From Paenibacillus_F chitinolyticus_A (GTDB taxonomy: Bacteria > Bacillota > Bacilli > Paenibacillales > NBRC-103111), in contig NZ_CP173427.1 of assembly GCF_045038035.1 (NCBI RefSeq), forward strand, positions 2,542,001-2,606,000: 64,000 bases of DNA, in the 5' to 3' direction. Below are positions 1 to 7,542 of this stretch, piece by piece. The number at the start of each line of letters is the position of its first letter. Positions within the stretch are counted from its first letter, which is position 1. A program made the position numbers and the translations under genes. Below the pieces are notes generated by a model that saw nothing but the letters and a program-made list of their open reading frames with translations, ran no database searches and had not been told where the DNA came from.

Positions 1-1
1 C

Positions 2-997
2 GATCAGTACGCCACTTTTGAAGCCAATGAAAACTACTGGGCCGGCGCGCCTAAAGTAAAGAAAGTGACGGCAAAAGTTCTACCGGCCGGGGAAATGACA
101 TTTTTGGCGCTGCAAAAGGGTGAAGTCAACTTTATCTTTACGGATGATCGAGGCGCGGACAGCATTGATGTGGAAGCGATGAATCGGTTAGTTCAGTCGG
201 GCGATTTCCAGCTTGTCAGAAGTAAAGCGATGAATACGAAAATGATCGTTGCCAACAGCGGCAAATCAGGCCCCGTTCATGAAACGGCCGTACGCGAGGC
301 CATCTGGTATTCCATTGACCGGGAAACCGTCAGCAAGCAAATTTTTAGCGGGATGGAGACGGCGGCTAACTCTCTATTCTCCTCCAATGTCCCGTATGCG
401 GACGTCGATTTGAAGAAGCGGGGCTACGATCCGGAAACAGCGAAAAAGATTTTGGAAGAAGCGGGCTGGAGCCTGGAGAGCGGCAAAACAGTCAGAACTA
501 AAGACGGAAACCCGTTAGCCATGAAGCTTTACTACGACGTCAATTCTTCTTCCCAAAAAACGCAGGCTGAGTTCCTTCAACATGCGCTGACAGCAATTGG
601 GGCTAAGCTGGACCTTATCGGCGAAGAATCTTCTTCTATCGCGAAAAGAAGAGCCACGGGAGACTATGATCTGCTGTTCAATCAAACATGGGGGCTCGCC
701 TACGATCCGCAAAGTACAATTGCCGCATTTACATCGGAAGCTTCTTATCTGCATACAACCAAAGGCATACCGAAAGCGGCCGAGCTCTATAACAAAATCG
801 GTGACGTGATGGTGTCCGCCGACGAGAAGACGCGGAGATCGTTATACGCGGATATTTTAACTCTTGTCCATGACGAAGGCGTCTTTATCCCCATCACCAA
901 TGGCAGCGTCACCGTTCTGGCTCCCAAAAATTTAAAAGGGATCTCGTTTAAGCAAACGCAATACGAGCTGCCGTTTGAGCGGATGTACTTTGAGTAG
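2..997 (+). CDS. cntA: CntA-like metallophore-binding protein (5' truncated)
   Basis: C-terminal 331 residues of a family 5 extracellular solute-binding protein (SBP_bac_5, the nickel/peptide-binding class). The frame is already open at base 2 and reads through an ENYWAGAPKVKKVTAK stretch, a typical family signature, so signal peptide and lipobox lie outside the window. It is followed 55 bases later by permease genes in the order B-C-D-F-E, the gene order of the staphylopine/bacillopaline uptake operon. The inferred role is therefore capture of a metal-opine complex at the outer face of the membrane. An oligopeptide or nickel binder is the alternative. Family assignment is secure; the ligand is inferred from context. 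Confidence 0.8.
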   Translation, partial: DQYATFEANENYWAGAPKVKKVTAKVLPAGEMTFLALQKGEVNFIFTDDRGADSIDVEAMNRLVQSGDFQLVRSKAMNTKMIVANSGKSGPVHETAVREAIWYSIDRETVSKQIFSGMETAANSLFSSNVPYADVDLKKRGYDPETAKKILEEAGWSLESGKTVRTKDGNPLAMKLYYDVNSSSQKTQAEFLQHALTAIGAKLDLIGEESSSIAKRRATGDYDLLFNQTWGLAYDPQSTIAAFTSEASYLHTTKGIPKAAELYNKIGDVMVSADEKTRRSLYADILTLVHDEGVFIPITNGSVTVLAPKNLKGISFKQTQYELPFERMYFE

Positions 998-1052
998 CTA
1001 AATAATTCCACAGGGAACCCCCTTGGTGCCATGTGCGAAAAAGGAGACGGCT

Positions 1053-1985
1053 ATGGGCAGTTATATCTTCAAAAGAGCTTTATTATCGCTTCCTTTGCTT
1101 GTGATCATATCCTTTTTAACGTTTGTTTTAAACCATCTGTCTCCTTTGGACCCGGCCGAAGTAGTCCTGCACGCGCAAGGCGTGCCGAATATAACCGAAC
1201 AATTAATCGCGGAAACGAAAGGGGCGCTCGGACTGGACCAGCCGTTTCTAACCCGTTATTTCAATTGGCTTCTTTCCTGCCTGCAGCTCGATTTCGGCCA
1301 CTCGTACGTTACGGGAAAACCGGTCTGGTCCTTGCTGGGCCCCGCTTTTCTGAATACATTAAAGCTGACGCTGGTTTCGATGGCCGCCATTATCGCCCTA
1401 TCTATTGTCCTAGGCGTGATCTGCGCATGGAAAGAAGGGACAAGAATGGACAAATCGGTTAGAGGAGTCTCGTTTTTTCTGACTTCTATGCCGTCGTACT
1501 GGCTTGCGTCGCTTATGGCGTGGTATTTTTCCGTCCATCTGGATCTTCTCCCGACAAGCGGCATGGACTCCTTCAAAAGCTACATTTTACCGGTTACCGT
1601 GATTACCGTCAGTTACACAGGCATTTATTTTCGGATCGTCAGAAGCTCCATGATCGGCCAGTTGAACGAGGACTATGTGCTGTACGGCAGGGCAAGCGGT
1701 TTACCGGAAAGGAAAATAACGATGCATATCCTAAGAAATTCGCTTCAGGTGGCCATTTCCGTGTTTTGCATGGCCATCCCCATTATTTTGGGAAGCACAG
1801 TCGTTGTAGAAAACCTGTTCGCGTGGCCCGGGCTGGGGACGTTAAGTGTCAAATCCATTCTAAGCAGGGATTTCCCGATCATCCAAGCATATGTCCTTGT
1901 GTTGGCGGCGGCCTTCGTTCTGTTCAATACCTTGTCGGACATGATTCTTGCGGCGATGAATCCCAAACTAAGGAAGGGGATGTAA
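1053..1985 (+). CDS. cntB: CntB-like ABC transporter permease
   Basis: 310-residue inner-membrane permease of the DppB/NikB class: an N-terminal membrane segment (residues about 10-30), a long external loop, then five further hydrophobic segments and the usual C-terminal AMNPKLR tail. The ATG at 1053 is preferred over an upstream in-frame start at 1023 because AAGGAG (1041-1046) sits seven bases before it and MGSYIFKRALL is a normal N-terminus. It overlaps the next gene by one base (TAATG), so translation is probably coupled. The partner is CntC; together they form the transmembrane channel of the metallophore importer. Confidence 0.85.
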   Translation: MGSYIFKRALLSLPLLVIISFLTFVLNHLSPLDPAEVVLHAQGVPNITEQLIAETKGALGLDQPFLTRYFNWLLSCLQLDFGHSYVTGKPVWSLLGPAFLNTLKLTLVSMAAIIALSIVLGVICAWKEGTRMDKSVRGVSFFLTSMPSYWLASLMAWYFSVHLDLLPTSGMDSFKSYILPVTVITVSYTGIYFRIVRSSMIGQLNEDYVLYGRASGLPERKITMHILRNSLQVAISVFCMAIPIILGSTVVVENLFAWPGLGTLSVKSILSRDFPIIQAYVLVLAAAFVLFNTLSDMILAAMNPKLRKGM

Positions 1986-2878
1986 TGGAACGATTTAAAC
2001 CTATAATGAAAGACAAGCCGGCTGTCCTATCTTTATTCGTTATCGTGACAACTATTACTGCCGGAATCTTTGCCCCTCTGATTGCGCCGCATGCTCCCGG
2101 GGAAGTTCATATGGAGCTTCGTTTTGCGGGTCCGTCGCTGGAATATCTGTTAGGCAACGATCACTTGGGACGATGTGTATTATCCAGATTGATTTACGGG
2201 ATCCGTCCAAGCGTGCTTTGGGTGATGGCCGCCTTGATCCTAACGGTAGGGGTCGGTGCTTTTTTTGGCTTTATTGCAGGGTATTTCAGAGGAAGAACAG
2301 ATGCCGTCGTGATGAGAATTTGCGATGTGATGCTTTCTTTTCCGGGCTATGTCATGATCTTGGCCGTGATCGGTATTGTAGGCGCAGGCTTTGAAAATAT
2401 ATTGATTGCGTTTATATGTACGAAATGGGCCTGGTTTGCCCGCGTCATCCGGACGTCCGTCATGCAAGTTGCCGAAGCGGACTATGTGAAGTTCTCTAAA
2501 GCGCTTGGCGCCGGCAGCGTTCAAATTATGGTCAAGCATATTGTGCCCGTCTCGCTTCCCGACATTGCCGTTCTATCAAGCAGTTCTTTCGGTTCCATGA
2601 TTTTGCAGTTATCCGGCTTCTCTTTCCTCGGTTTAGGCGTTCAAGCTCCGAATGCGGAGTGGGGCATGATGTTGAATGAGGCAAGGGAAGCCATGTTCTC
2701 GAGGCCGGAACTTATGTTAGCGCCGGGGTTGGCGATCGTTCTTGTCGTGTCGGCTGTCAACTTTCTGTCCGATGCGCTCCAAGCTGCGTTAGATCCTAAA
2801 TTAAGGACTTCCAATCCGAAGCTGCAAGGTCAGACCGTCGCTGCCGGTGCGGCGATTCAAGGAAACGGGGTGGCTTAA
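1985..2878 (+). CDS. cntC: CntC-like ABC transporter permease
   Basis: 297-residue permease of the DppC/NikC class. It has an N-terminal membrane helix at about residues 15-35, the conserved LLGNDHLGRCVLSRLIYG block near residue 60 and five more membrane segments, ending in ALDPKLR. Start chosen at the ATG overlapping the stop of the preceding permease gene, which removes a long spurious upstream extension of the frame. It should heterodimerise with the CntB-like protein in the cytoplasmic membrane. Substrate assignment rests on the operon order and on the CntD, CntF and CntE relatives downstream. Confidence 0.85.
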   Translation: MERFKPIMKDKPAVLSLFVIVTTITAGIFAPLIAPHAPGEVHMELRFAGPSLEYLLGNDHLGRCVLSRLIYGIRPSVLWVMAALILTVGVGAFFGFIAGYFRGRTDAVVMRICDVMLSFPGYVMILAVIGIVGAGFENILIAFICTKWAWFARVIRTSVMQVAEADYVKFSKALGAGSVQIMVKHIVPVSLPDIAVLSSSSFGSMILQLSGFSFLGLGVQAPNAEWGMMLNEAREAMFSRPELMLAPGLAIVLVVSAVNFLSDALQAALDPKLRTSNPKLQGQTVAAGAAIQGNGVA

Positions 2879-2885
2879 TCCGGTC

Positions 2886-3707
2886 ATGAACAGTTTAGAA
2901 GTGAAAAATTTAAAAGTTTGGGATAACCTGACCGGTGAAGTGATTATCCCGAACAGTTCCTTTCATGTAAAGCAGGGAAGCTGTCTGGCTATCGTTGGAG
3001 AAAGCGGAAGCGGGAAGTCTCTGACCTGCAGGGCCGTTATGAGATTGACTAAACCCAATATCCGCCAATCCGGCGATATTTTGTTCAACGGAGTAAACTT
3101 AAGCGAGCTGCCCGAGAAAGAAATGAGAAAAAGAAGAGGAAAACAGCTCTGCATGATTTTGCAAAACGGCATGCGGGCCTTCGATCCCTCTTGTGTGGTC
3201 GGGGTTCACTTAAAAGAAACGCTTGCCGAACATTTCGGCTGGAGCCGCGACGAAATAACGGCGAGGATGAAAAAAGCCATGGAAAGCGTGATGCTCAAAG
3301 ATCCGATAGCGGTGATGAACAAGTATCCGCACCAGCTTTCGGGGGGCATGCTTCAGCGCGTGATGATTGCGCTGGCTATCGTGCTGGAACCCGATCTCGT
3401 TATCGCGGACGAACCGACTACGGCACTGGATACGATCTCCCAATTCGAGGTCGTTGAACAGTTTGCGCAATTGCGGGAGAGAATGGGATGCTCCATGATT
3501 TTTATTTCGCACGACCTGGGCATCGTCCGGAAACTTTCGGATGAGGTGCTGGTTATGAAAGAAGGAGTAGTGGTGGAAAGAGGGCCGACTCCGGCCATCT
3601 TCTCTGAAGCACGCCATGAATATACCCGCTATTTGGTATCCTCTAAGCTTTCGCTGAATCATCGTTTTAGGAACCTGATGGGAGGCGTAAGCCATGCTGA
3701 GCGTTGA
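2886..3707 (+). CDS. cntD: CntD-like ABC transporter ATPase
   Basis: 273-residue ATP-binding subunit. Walker A GESGSGKS is near residue 40, the signature LSGGMLQR near 150, Walker B LVIADEPT near 170 and the switch histidine in ISHD. The segments MRAFDPS and TTALDTI, together with a tail like that of staphylococcal CntD, separate it from general oligopeptide ATPases. The ATG at 2886 is seven bases after the cntC-like stop; the ribosome binding site is weak, suggesting coupling. It energises metal-opine import together with the CntF-like subunit, whose gene overlaps its 3' end by 14 bases. Confidence 0.85.
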   Translation: MNSLEVKNLKVWDNLTGEVIIPNSSFHVKQGSCLAIVGESGSGKSLTCRAVMRLTKPNIRQSGDILFNGVNLSELPEKEMRKRRGKQLCMILQNGMRAFDPSCVVGVHLKETLAEHFGWSRDEITARMKKAMESVMLKDPIAVMNKYPHQLSGGMLQRVMIALAIVLEPDLVIADEPTTALDTISQFEVVEQFAQLRERMGCSMIFISHDLGIVRKLSDEVLVMKEGVVVERGPTPAIFSEARHEYTRYLVSSKLSLNHRFRNLMGGVSHAER

Positions 3708-4437
3708 AGGCGTCGGGAAATCGTACAAAACGGGAGGCTTATTTTCCGCGAAAAAACAAAACGTGCTAGCAAACATCAGCTTCGAATGCGGGCAGGGGGA
3801 ATGCCTGGGCATCATCGGAGAAAGCGGAAGCGGCAAATCCACACTGGGCCGATTGATCATTGGGATTGAGGAGCCGGATCAAGGAACCGTTCTGTTCGAG
3901 GGAAAAAGGATAGGGGAGCGAAAAGCGAGACGGGGGAACATAAGTGCTGTTTTTCAAGACTATACCTCCTCCATTAATCCGTTTTATACGGTCGAGCAGG
4001 CTATTATGGAACCCTTGAAGCTGCAAAACAAAGCCCGAAAAGAGGCTTCAGGCAAGATCGATCTGCTGCTTCGTCAAGTCGGACTGGACTCGTCCTACCG
4101 AACCAAATACCCCCATGAATTATCGGGCGGAGAAGCTCAAAGGGTGTGCATCGCCAGAGCCGTTTCAACCGAGCCCAAATGGATTTTGTTGGACGAAGCC
4201 ATCAGCTCGCTGGATGGTTCGGTTCAAATTCAGGTGCTCCAGTTGCTCAAAAGATTGAGGGGAATTTACGGCATGGGCTACATCTTCATCACCCATGACA
4301 TACAGGCTGCCGCCTATATTTGCGACAGGGTTATTTTCATGCGACAGGGCCAAATCGAAGAAACGGTGAACATCGCACACTTAAAAAACGTTCAATCCGC
4401 GTATGCAAGGAAATTGCTGCAGATGATCATTACCTAG
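3694..4437 (+). CDS. cntF: CntF-like ABC transporter ATPase
   Basis: 247-residue ATP-binding subunit. Walker A is GESGSGKS (about residues 36-43), the Q-loop VFQD, the signature LSGGEAQR, Walker B WILLDEAISSLD and the switch FITHD. The Glu-Ala-Ile-Ser-Ser-Leu-Asp form of Walker B resembles staphylococcal CntF. A GGGAGG ribosome binding site precedes the ATG. It is the second ATPase of the heteromeric importer and lies between cntD and the exporter gene, as in other cnt operons. It lacks the long C-terminal domain of OppD/OppF, typical of this short class. Confidence 0.85.
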   Translation: MLSVEGVGKSYKTGGLFSAKKQNVLANISFECGQGECLGIIGESGSGKSTLGRLIIGIEEPDQGTVLFEGKRIGERKARRGNISAVFQDYTSSINPFYTVEQAIMEPLKLQNKARKEASGKIDLLLRQVGLDSSYRTKYPHELSGGEAQRVCIARAVSTEPKWILLDEAISSLDGSVQIQVLQLLKRLRGIYGMGYIFITHDIQAAAYICDRVIFMRQGQIEETVNIAHLKNVQSAYARKLLQMIIT

Positions 4438-4478
4438 CGTTATGGGTCGGACGGAGAATTCGGGAAGGAGCAAGAACG

Positions 4479-5666
4479 GTGAGAGGAGCTTTATCCTGGC
4501 CTTTTCTGAGGCTGTATATGCTGACCCTGTTGTATTTCAGCGCCAACTCCATTTTAAATGTCATCATTCCTTTGAAGGGCGAATCGCTGGGGGCCACGAA
4601 TACAACGATCGGGATTATTATGGGGGCGTACTTATTTACAACCATGTTTTTCCGGCCTTGGGCGGGTCATATGATTCACAAGCATGGTCCGATAAAAGTG
4701 CTGCGCACGATTCTTGTTATAAACGGAGCAGCCTTACTTCTGTACACGTTTACCGGGCTCGGGGGGTATTTCGCCGCCCGTATGCTACAAGGGGTCTGTA
4801 CCGCTTTTTTCTCGATGGCCCTGCAGTTGGGTATAATAGACGCGCTGCCGGATAAGGACCGGTCACAAGGGATCTCGATGTATTCCTTATGCGCTTCCAT
4901 GCCGAATATTCTGGGTCCTCTGCTGGCTATGGGCATGTGGCAAACAGCGGATAGCTGTTATTTTACAGCGGCCATGATCACGATTGCCATTCTTACCGGA
5001 GTGGTGGGCTATAGTGCCCGAATGGAAAAAAAAGAGGCCGAACCCGCTGCGGGTCAGCCGGGACATGGCGGCACGATGCTTCACTCTTTCGGCCATCTGG
5101 TTAAAAATCCGCATTTATTCAAATGCAGCATTCTGATGCTGACAGCTTCCCTTGTATTCGGAGCGGTGACAACCTTTATTCCCCTATATGCCATGCAGAT
5201 CGAAGGCGGCAATGCGGCCATTTATTTGATGATTCAGGCGACGGCCGTAGTGGCAGCCCGTTTTGTGCTGAGGAAGAAAATTCCTTCGGACGGAAAGTGG
5301 CATTCGTCTTTTATGATGGCGATTATGCTGATTTTAGCCGCAGGAGCGCAATGTGTAAGCTTTTCCGCAGCCGGGGGAACAGTGTTTTTTTATGTCGGCG
5401 CAGGTTTAACAGGCATCGCGCAGGCCCTGCTTTATCCGACCTTAACCACGTATTTGACTTTTGTATTGCCGCAAAATAATCGGAATGTGTTAATCGGTTT
5501 GTTTATCGCTACGGCCGATTTAGGCGTTTCGCTGGGCGGCGTCGTTATGGGCTCCGTCGCGGATCTTTCCTCGTATTCGTTTATGTACCTGATTTGCGCG
5601 ATTTTAGGTGTGTCGATGATCTTTTTTGCTTATGATCGCCGTCAAATGTTTGTCGGGTCCAAATAA
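4479..5666 (+). CDS. cntE: CntE-like metallophore exporter (MFS)
   Basis: 395-residue major facilitator with about twelve membrane segments. The GTG at 4479 is chosen because GGAAGGAG (4463-4470) lies eight bases upstream; the frame stays open farther 5' inside cntF but without such a site. The N-terminal segment SANSILNVIIPLKGESLGAT and position as the last gene of the ABC operon match CntE, which exports the freshly made opine metallophore before it binds metal outside. Forty-one bases separate it from cntF. A general drug exporter is possible, but an MFS in exactly this place is the hallmark of cnt operons. Confidence 0.8.
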   Translation: MRGALSWPFLRLYMLTLLYFSANSILNVIIPLKGESLGATNTTIGIIMGAYLFTTMFFRPWAGHMIHKHGPIKVLRTILVINGAALLLYTFTGLGGYFAARMLQGVCTAFFSMALQLGIIDALPDKDRSQGISMYSLCASMPNILGPLLAMGMWQTADSCYFTAAMITIAILTGVVGYSARMEKKEAEPAAGQPGHGGTMLHSFGHLVKNPHLFKCSILMLTASLVFGAVTTFIPLYAMQIEGGNAAIYLMIQATAVVAARFVLRKKIPSDGKWHSSFMMAIMLILAAGAQCVSFSAAGGTVFFYVGAGLTGIAQALLYPTLTTYLTFVLPQNNRNVLIGLFIATADLGVSLGGVVMGSVADLSSYSFMYLICAILGVSMIFFAYDRRQMFVGSK

Positions 5667-5725
5667 GCTTGTATGCGGATCAGTCACAAACTTACAAGCT
5701 TGCAAGCTGCAGGCTATCTGCGTAT

Positions 5726-5830
5726 TCAAATCAGCTTCTGATAACTGGCGATATCCAGCCATCTGTCGAACTTGCGGCCGATTTCTTTGAAATGGGCGCA
5801 TTTTTCGTAGCCGAGTGTGGTGTTCCGTGG
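5726..5830 (-). pseudogene. C-terminal relic of a GNAT acetyltransferase
   Basis: On the minus strand a frame ending at 5726 encodes roughly LGYEKCAHFKEIGRKFDRWL followed by a short tail and a stop. This is the C-terminal signature of phosphinothricin-type GNAT N-acetyltransferases, where an LGFEKVGHFKEVGFKFGRWLD-like sequence is usual. Nothing upstream on that strand continues the domain: the acetyl-CoA-binding motif is absent and the region before it is not coding. It is therefore a decayed or truncated remnant of about 30 residues, not a functional enzyme. Recognition is from the motif alone. Confidence 0.5.
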
Positions 5831-6000
5831 TGTTCGCTACATAGTATTGTAGTTAGTCTGCACTAAGGCAGATGAGGGAGGGCAAGTCCGCACAGCCTTG
5901 TATAAAAAGCTGTAGGATTGTTTATTCGGCGAATTTTCGGGAATTCCCGCTTACGACACATATGGAATGTCTAATATTGATGGTTCGAAATGATTGAGAT

Positions 6001-6165
6001 GTGAAAAGCCGCCAGCTATTGGCGAAGGAGCTTAATGTTTCTGACCGTTACGGCGAACCGGATGAAATATGGCAGCAGCCCGATGGTTCCGCCGTATTGA
6101 TATATACGGAACATAGCGTACTTCATGTAATATCCCTTGCCCATCATCGATCGTCTTTGTGTTAG
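6001..6165 (+). CDS. short hypothetical frame, probably a gene fragment
   Basis: Open frame of 54 codons from GTG at 6001; an in-frame stop lies just before it. The translation contains LNVSDRYGEPDEIWQQPDGS, which resembles the ends of small lipoprotein or immunity-type proteins in which a GxPDExW segment is common, but I cannot name the family. There is no clear ribosome binding site and the surroundings are relic-rich. It may equally be the tail of a lost gene. Confidence 0.25.
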   Translation: MKSRQLLAKELNVSDRYGEPDEIWQQPDGSAVLIYTEHSVLHVISLAHHRSSLC

Positions 6166-6225
6166 ATTCTAAATAAGTGATTCAATAATTCAACTCATAT
6201 AGCATTGAAAGCAAGTGTTTATAAA

Positions 6226-6297
6226 TAAAAAAACCTCTCCAATCGCAAAGTCGTTTCATGACGACAGCTTGTTTGCGATTAAAGGAGGTTTTTTTGT
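6226..6297 (-). terminator. intrinsic terminator of the GntR gene
   Basis: Inverted repeat with arms AACCTC..CCAATCGCAAA and TTTGCGATT..GGAGGTT, flanked by A7 on the left and T7 on the right. On the minus strand it follows the GntR-family gene stop by about 30 bases. It could work in both directions. Confidence 0.75.
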
Positions 6298-6323
6298 ATT
6301 TAATCGATTAAGTTTCAACCGTA

Positions 6324-7004
6324 TTATTCATGCAACTGCTTATAAAACTCGTCAAGCGGCCGGGACAGATTCTGCTTGATAATGCGTGCGGCTGTTGCCG
6401 AATCGCGATCCTGCAGCGCTTGAATGATTTGTTCATGCTCTTGAACCGCCGTTTGTGTCTGTCCGATTGGATGGTTTAAAAACGCATATTTAAAGCGGCG
6501 GATATGCAATTGGAGCGAAGAGCAAAAGGACGTGATATACGAATTGTCTGCGATTTCTACAATCAGGTTGTGAAACTCCTCATCATATTCAAGCGCCTGA
6601 TACAGATCCTTTTCAAGAATGCACTTCGTAAATGCTTGATTCAATTCCCGCAATTGTTCGATCTGCTCCGGCTGAATCAGTTGGGCCGCCGTCTCGGCTG
6701 CCAATGCGTGCAGTACACCGAGGGGGGCGTACAGCTTATGAATATCGTCTTTGTCGATCCGGGTCACTCGCGTATCCTTGCCGGGAAACATCTGCACGAG
6801 TCCCTGTGCTTCGAGCAATTGCAGCGCTTCTCTAACCGGCGTCCGGCTCACGCCCAGCGCAGCGGCAAGTTCGGCATCATTGAGCTTTTCGTCAGGCTGC
6901 AGCGTGCCGTCAATAATCCATTTTTGCAATTGTGACAATGTCCGATCTTTGGCTGTAGAGCGGACTGGTGTCGAAAAATTGTCAGGTATTGGCATTCCAT
7001 TCAT
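6324..7004 (-). CDS. GntR-family regulator, FCD (FadR) subfamily
   Basis: 226-residue DNA-binding regulator. Winged helix at about residues 15-75 with LNDAELAAALGVSRTPVREA, the GntR recognition segment, then an all-helical FCD ligand domain to the C-terminus. Start set at MNGMPIPDNF, preceded by AAGAGG; the longer frame upstream would translate the intergenic promoter region. It is transcribed away from the T-box/MFS unit and may control it or itself. FCD members respond to carboxylic acids and use a bound metal; the effector is unknown here. Confidence 0.85.
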   Translation of the reverse strand: MNGMPIPDNFSTPVRSTAKDRTLSQLQKWIIDGTLQPDEKLNDAELAAALGVSRTPVREALQLLEAQGLVQMFPGKDTRVTRIDKDDIHKLYAPLGVLHALAAETAAQLIQPEQIEQLRELNQAFTKCILEKDLYQALEYDEEFHNLIVEIADNSYITSFCSSLQLHIRRFKYAFLNHPIGQTQTAVQEHEQIIQALQDRDSATAARIIKQNLSRPLDEFYKQLHE

Positions 7005-7081
7005 CCTCTTTATCCTTGATAGACAAAACCAACAGTCACTATTCCATAATATTTTGATTTTTAATATATCGCGACAAAGAT

Positions 7082-7110
7082 TTGTTCTTGTATCATTTAA
7101 ACAATATGAA
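7082..7110 (+). promoter_or_regulatory. putative promoter of the T-box/MFS unit
   Basis: TTGTTC (7082-7087), 17 bases, TATGAA (7105-7110). The predicted transcription start near 7116 coincides with the 5' base of the T-box stem I, which supports the weak hexamers. Confidence 0.4.
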
Positions 7111-7115
7111 GCAAT

Positions 7116-7417
7116 GATGAGGAGCAGGCAGAGGCTCTTATGTACAGAGATCGGTGCAGAAGCTGAGAGCATCGTCATAACCCTACTGCCAACTCGCCTC
7201 GGAGCTATTTCCTTGAACCAGTCAACGATTAGAGGAAATCGGAGTGGCGCACGTTACTGTGCCGTTGATCGGCTGTTAGCTGATTGGAAGTGGCTGTACG
7301 GGGTACGCGGACCTATCTGTGTATGCATGCAGCAATTATGGGTGGTACCGCGGAAGAATACTCGCTCCTTTCGTCCCTTATACGCGTGTTGCGTATCTGG
7401 ACGGCAGGAGTTTTTTA
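7116..7417 (+). promoter_or_regulatory. T-box leader (tRNA-sensing riboswitch)
   Basis: The T-box core GGGTGGTACCGCGG is at 7340-7353, followed by a terminator whose arms include CTCCTTTCGTCC (about 7365-7376) and GGACGGCAGGAG before T6 (7411-7416). Upstream, stem I can be drawn: GAGG (7119-7122) with CCTC (7197-7200), GGCAG (7127-7131) with CTGCC (7186-7190), and an apical CGGTGC/GCATCG helix. The internal loop has AGCA on the left and AACTCG on the right. The best specifier reading is CTC (leucine) at 7193-7195 followed by a purine, but this is tentative. Uncharged tRNA should favour the antiterminator and expression of the MFS gene downstream. Confidence 0.85.
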
Positions 7418-7542
7418 ATGAGAGGGGGATGAAGGAGAGAAGAATATGATTTTCACAAAAAGGGCTGTATGTCAGCCATCTTAAGAGAATGAGTTTCATT
7501 CTCTGGAGTGAGAAGCCACTACTATACGAGGAGAGGTTTGCA

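Larger units (their letters stand above)
5667..6225. other. intergenic region with gene relics
   Basis: About 560 bases after the metallophore operon without a convincing intact gene. An imperfect inverted repeat (AAGCTTGTA / TACAAGCTT, 5665-5673 and 5693-5701) follows the cntE-like stop but lacks a T-run, so I do not call it a terminator. The rest contains the acetyltransferase tail and short frame described separately. No promoter or RNA was recognised here. Confidence 0.5.

Noticed and set aside
5664..5701. Inverted repeat AAGCTTGTA / TACAAGCTT as terminator of the metallophore operon
   Set aside because: No T-run follows, and the loop is 19 bases; too weak to call.
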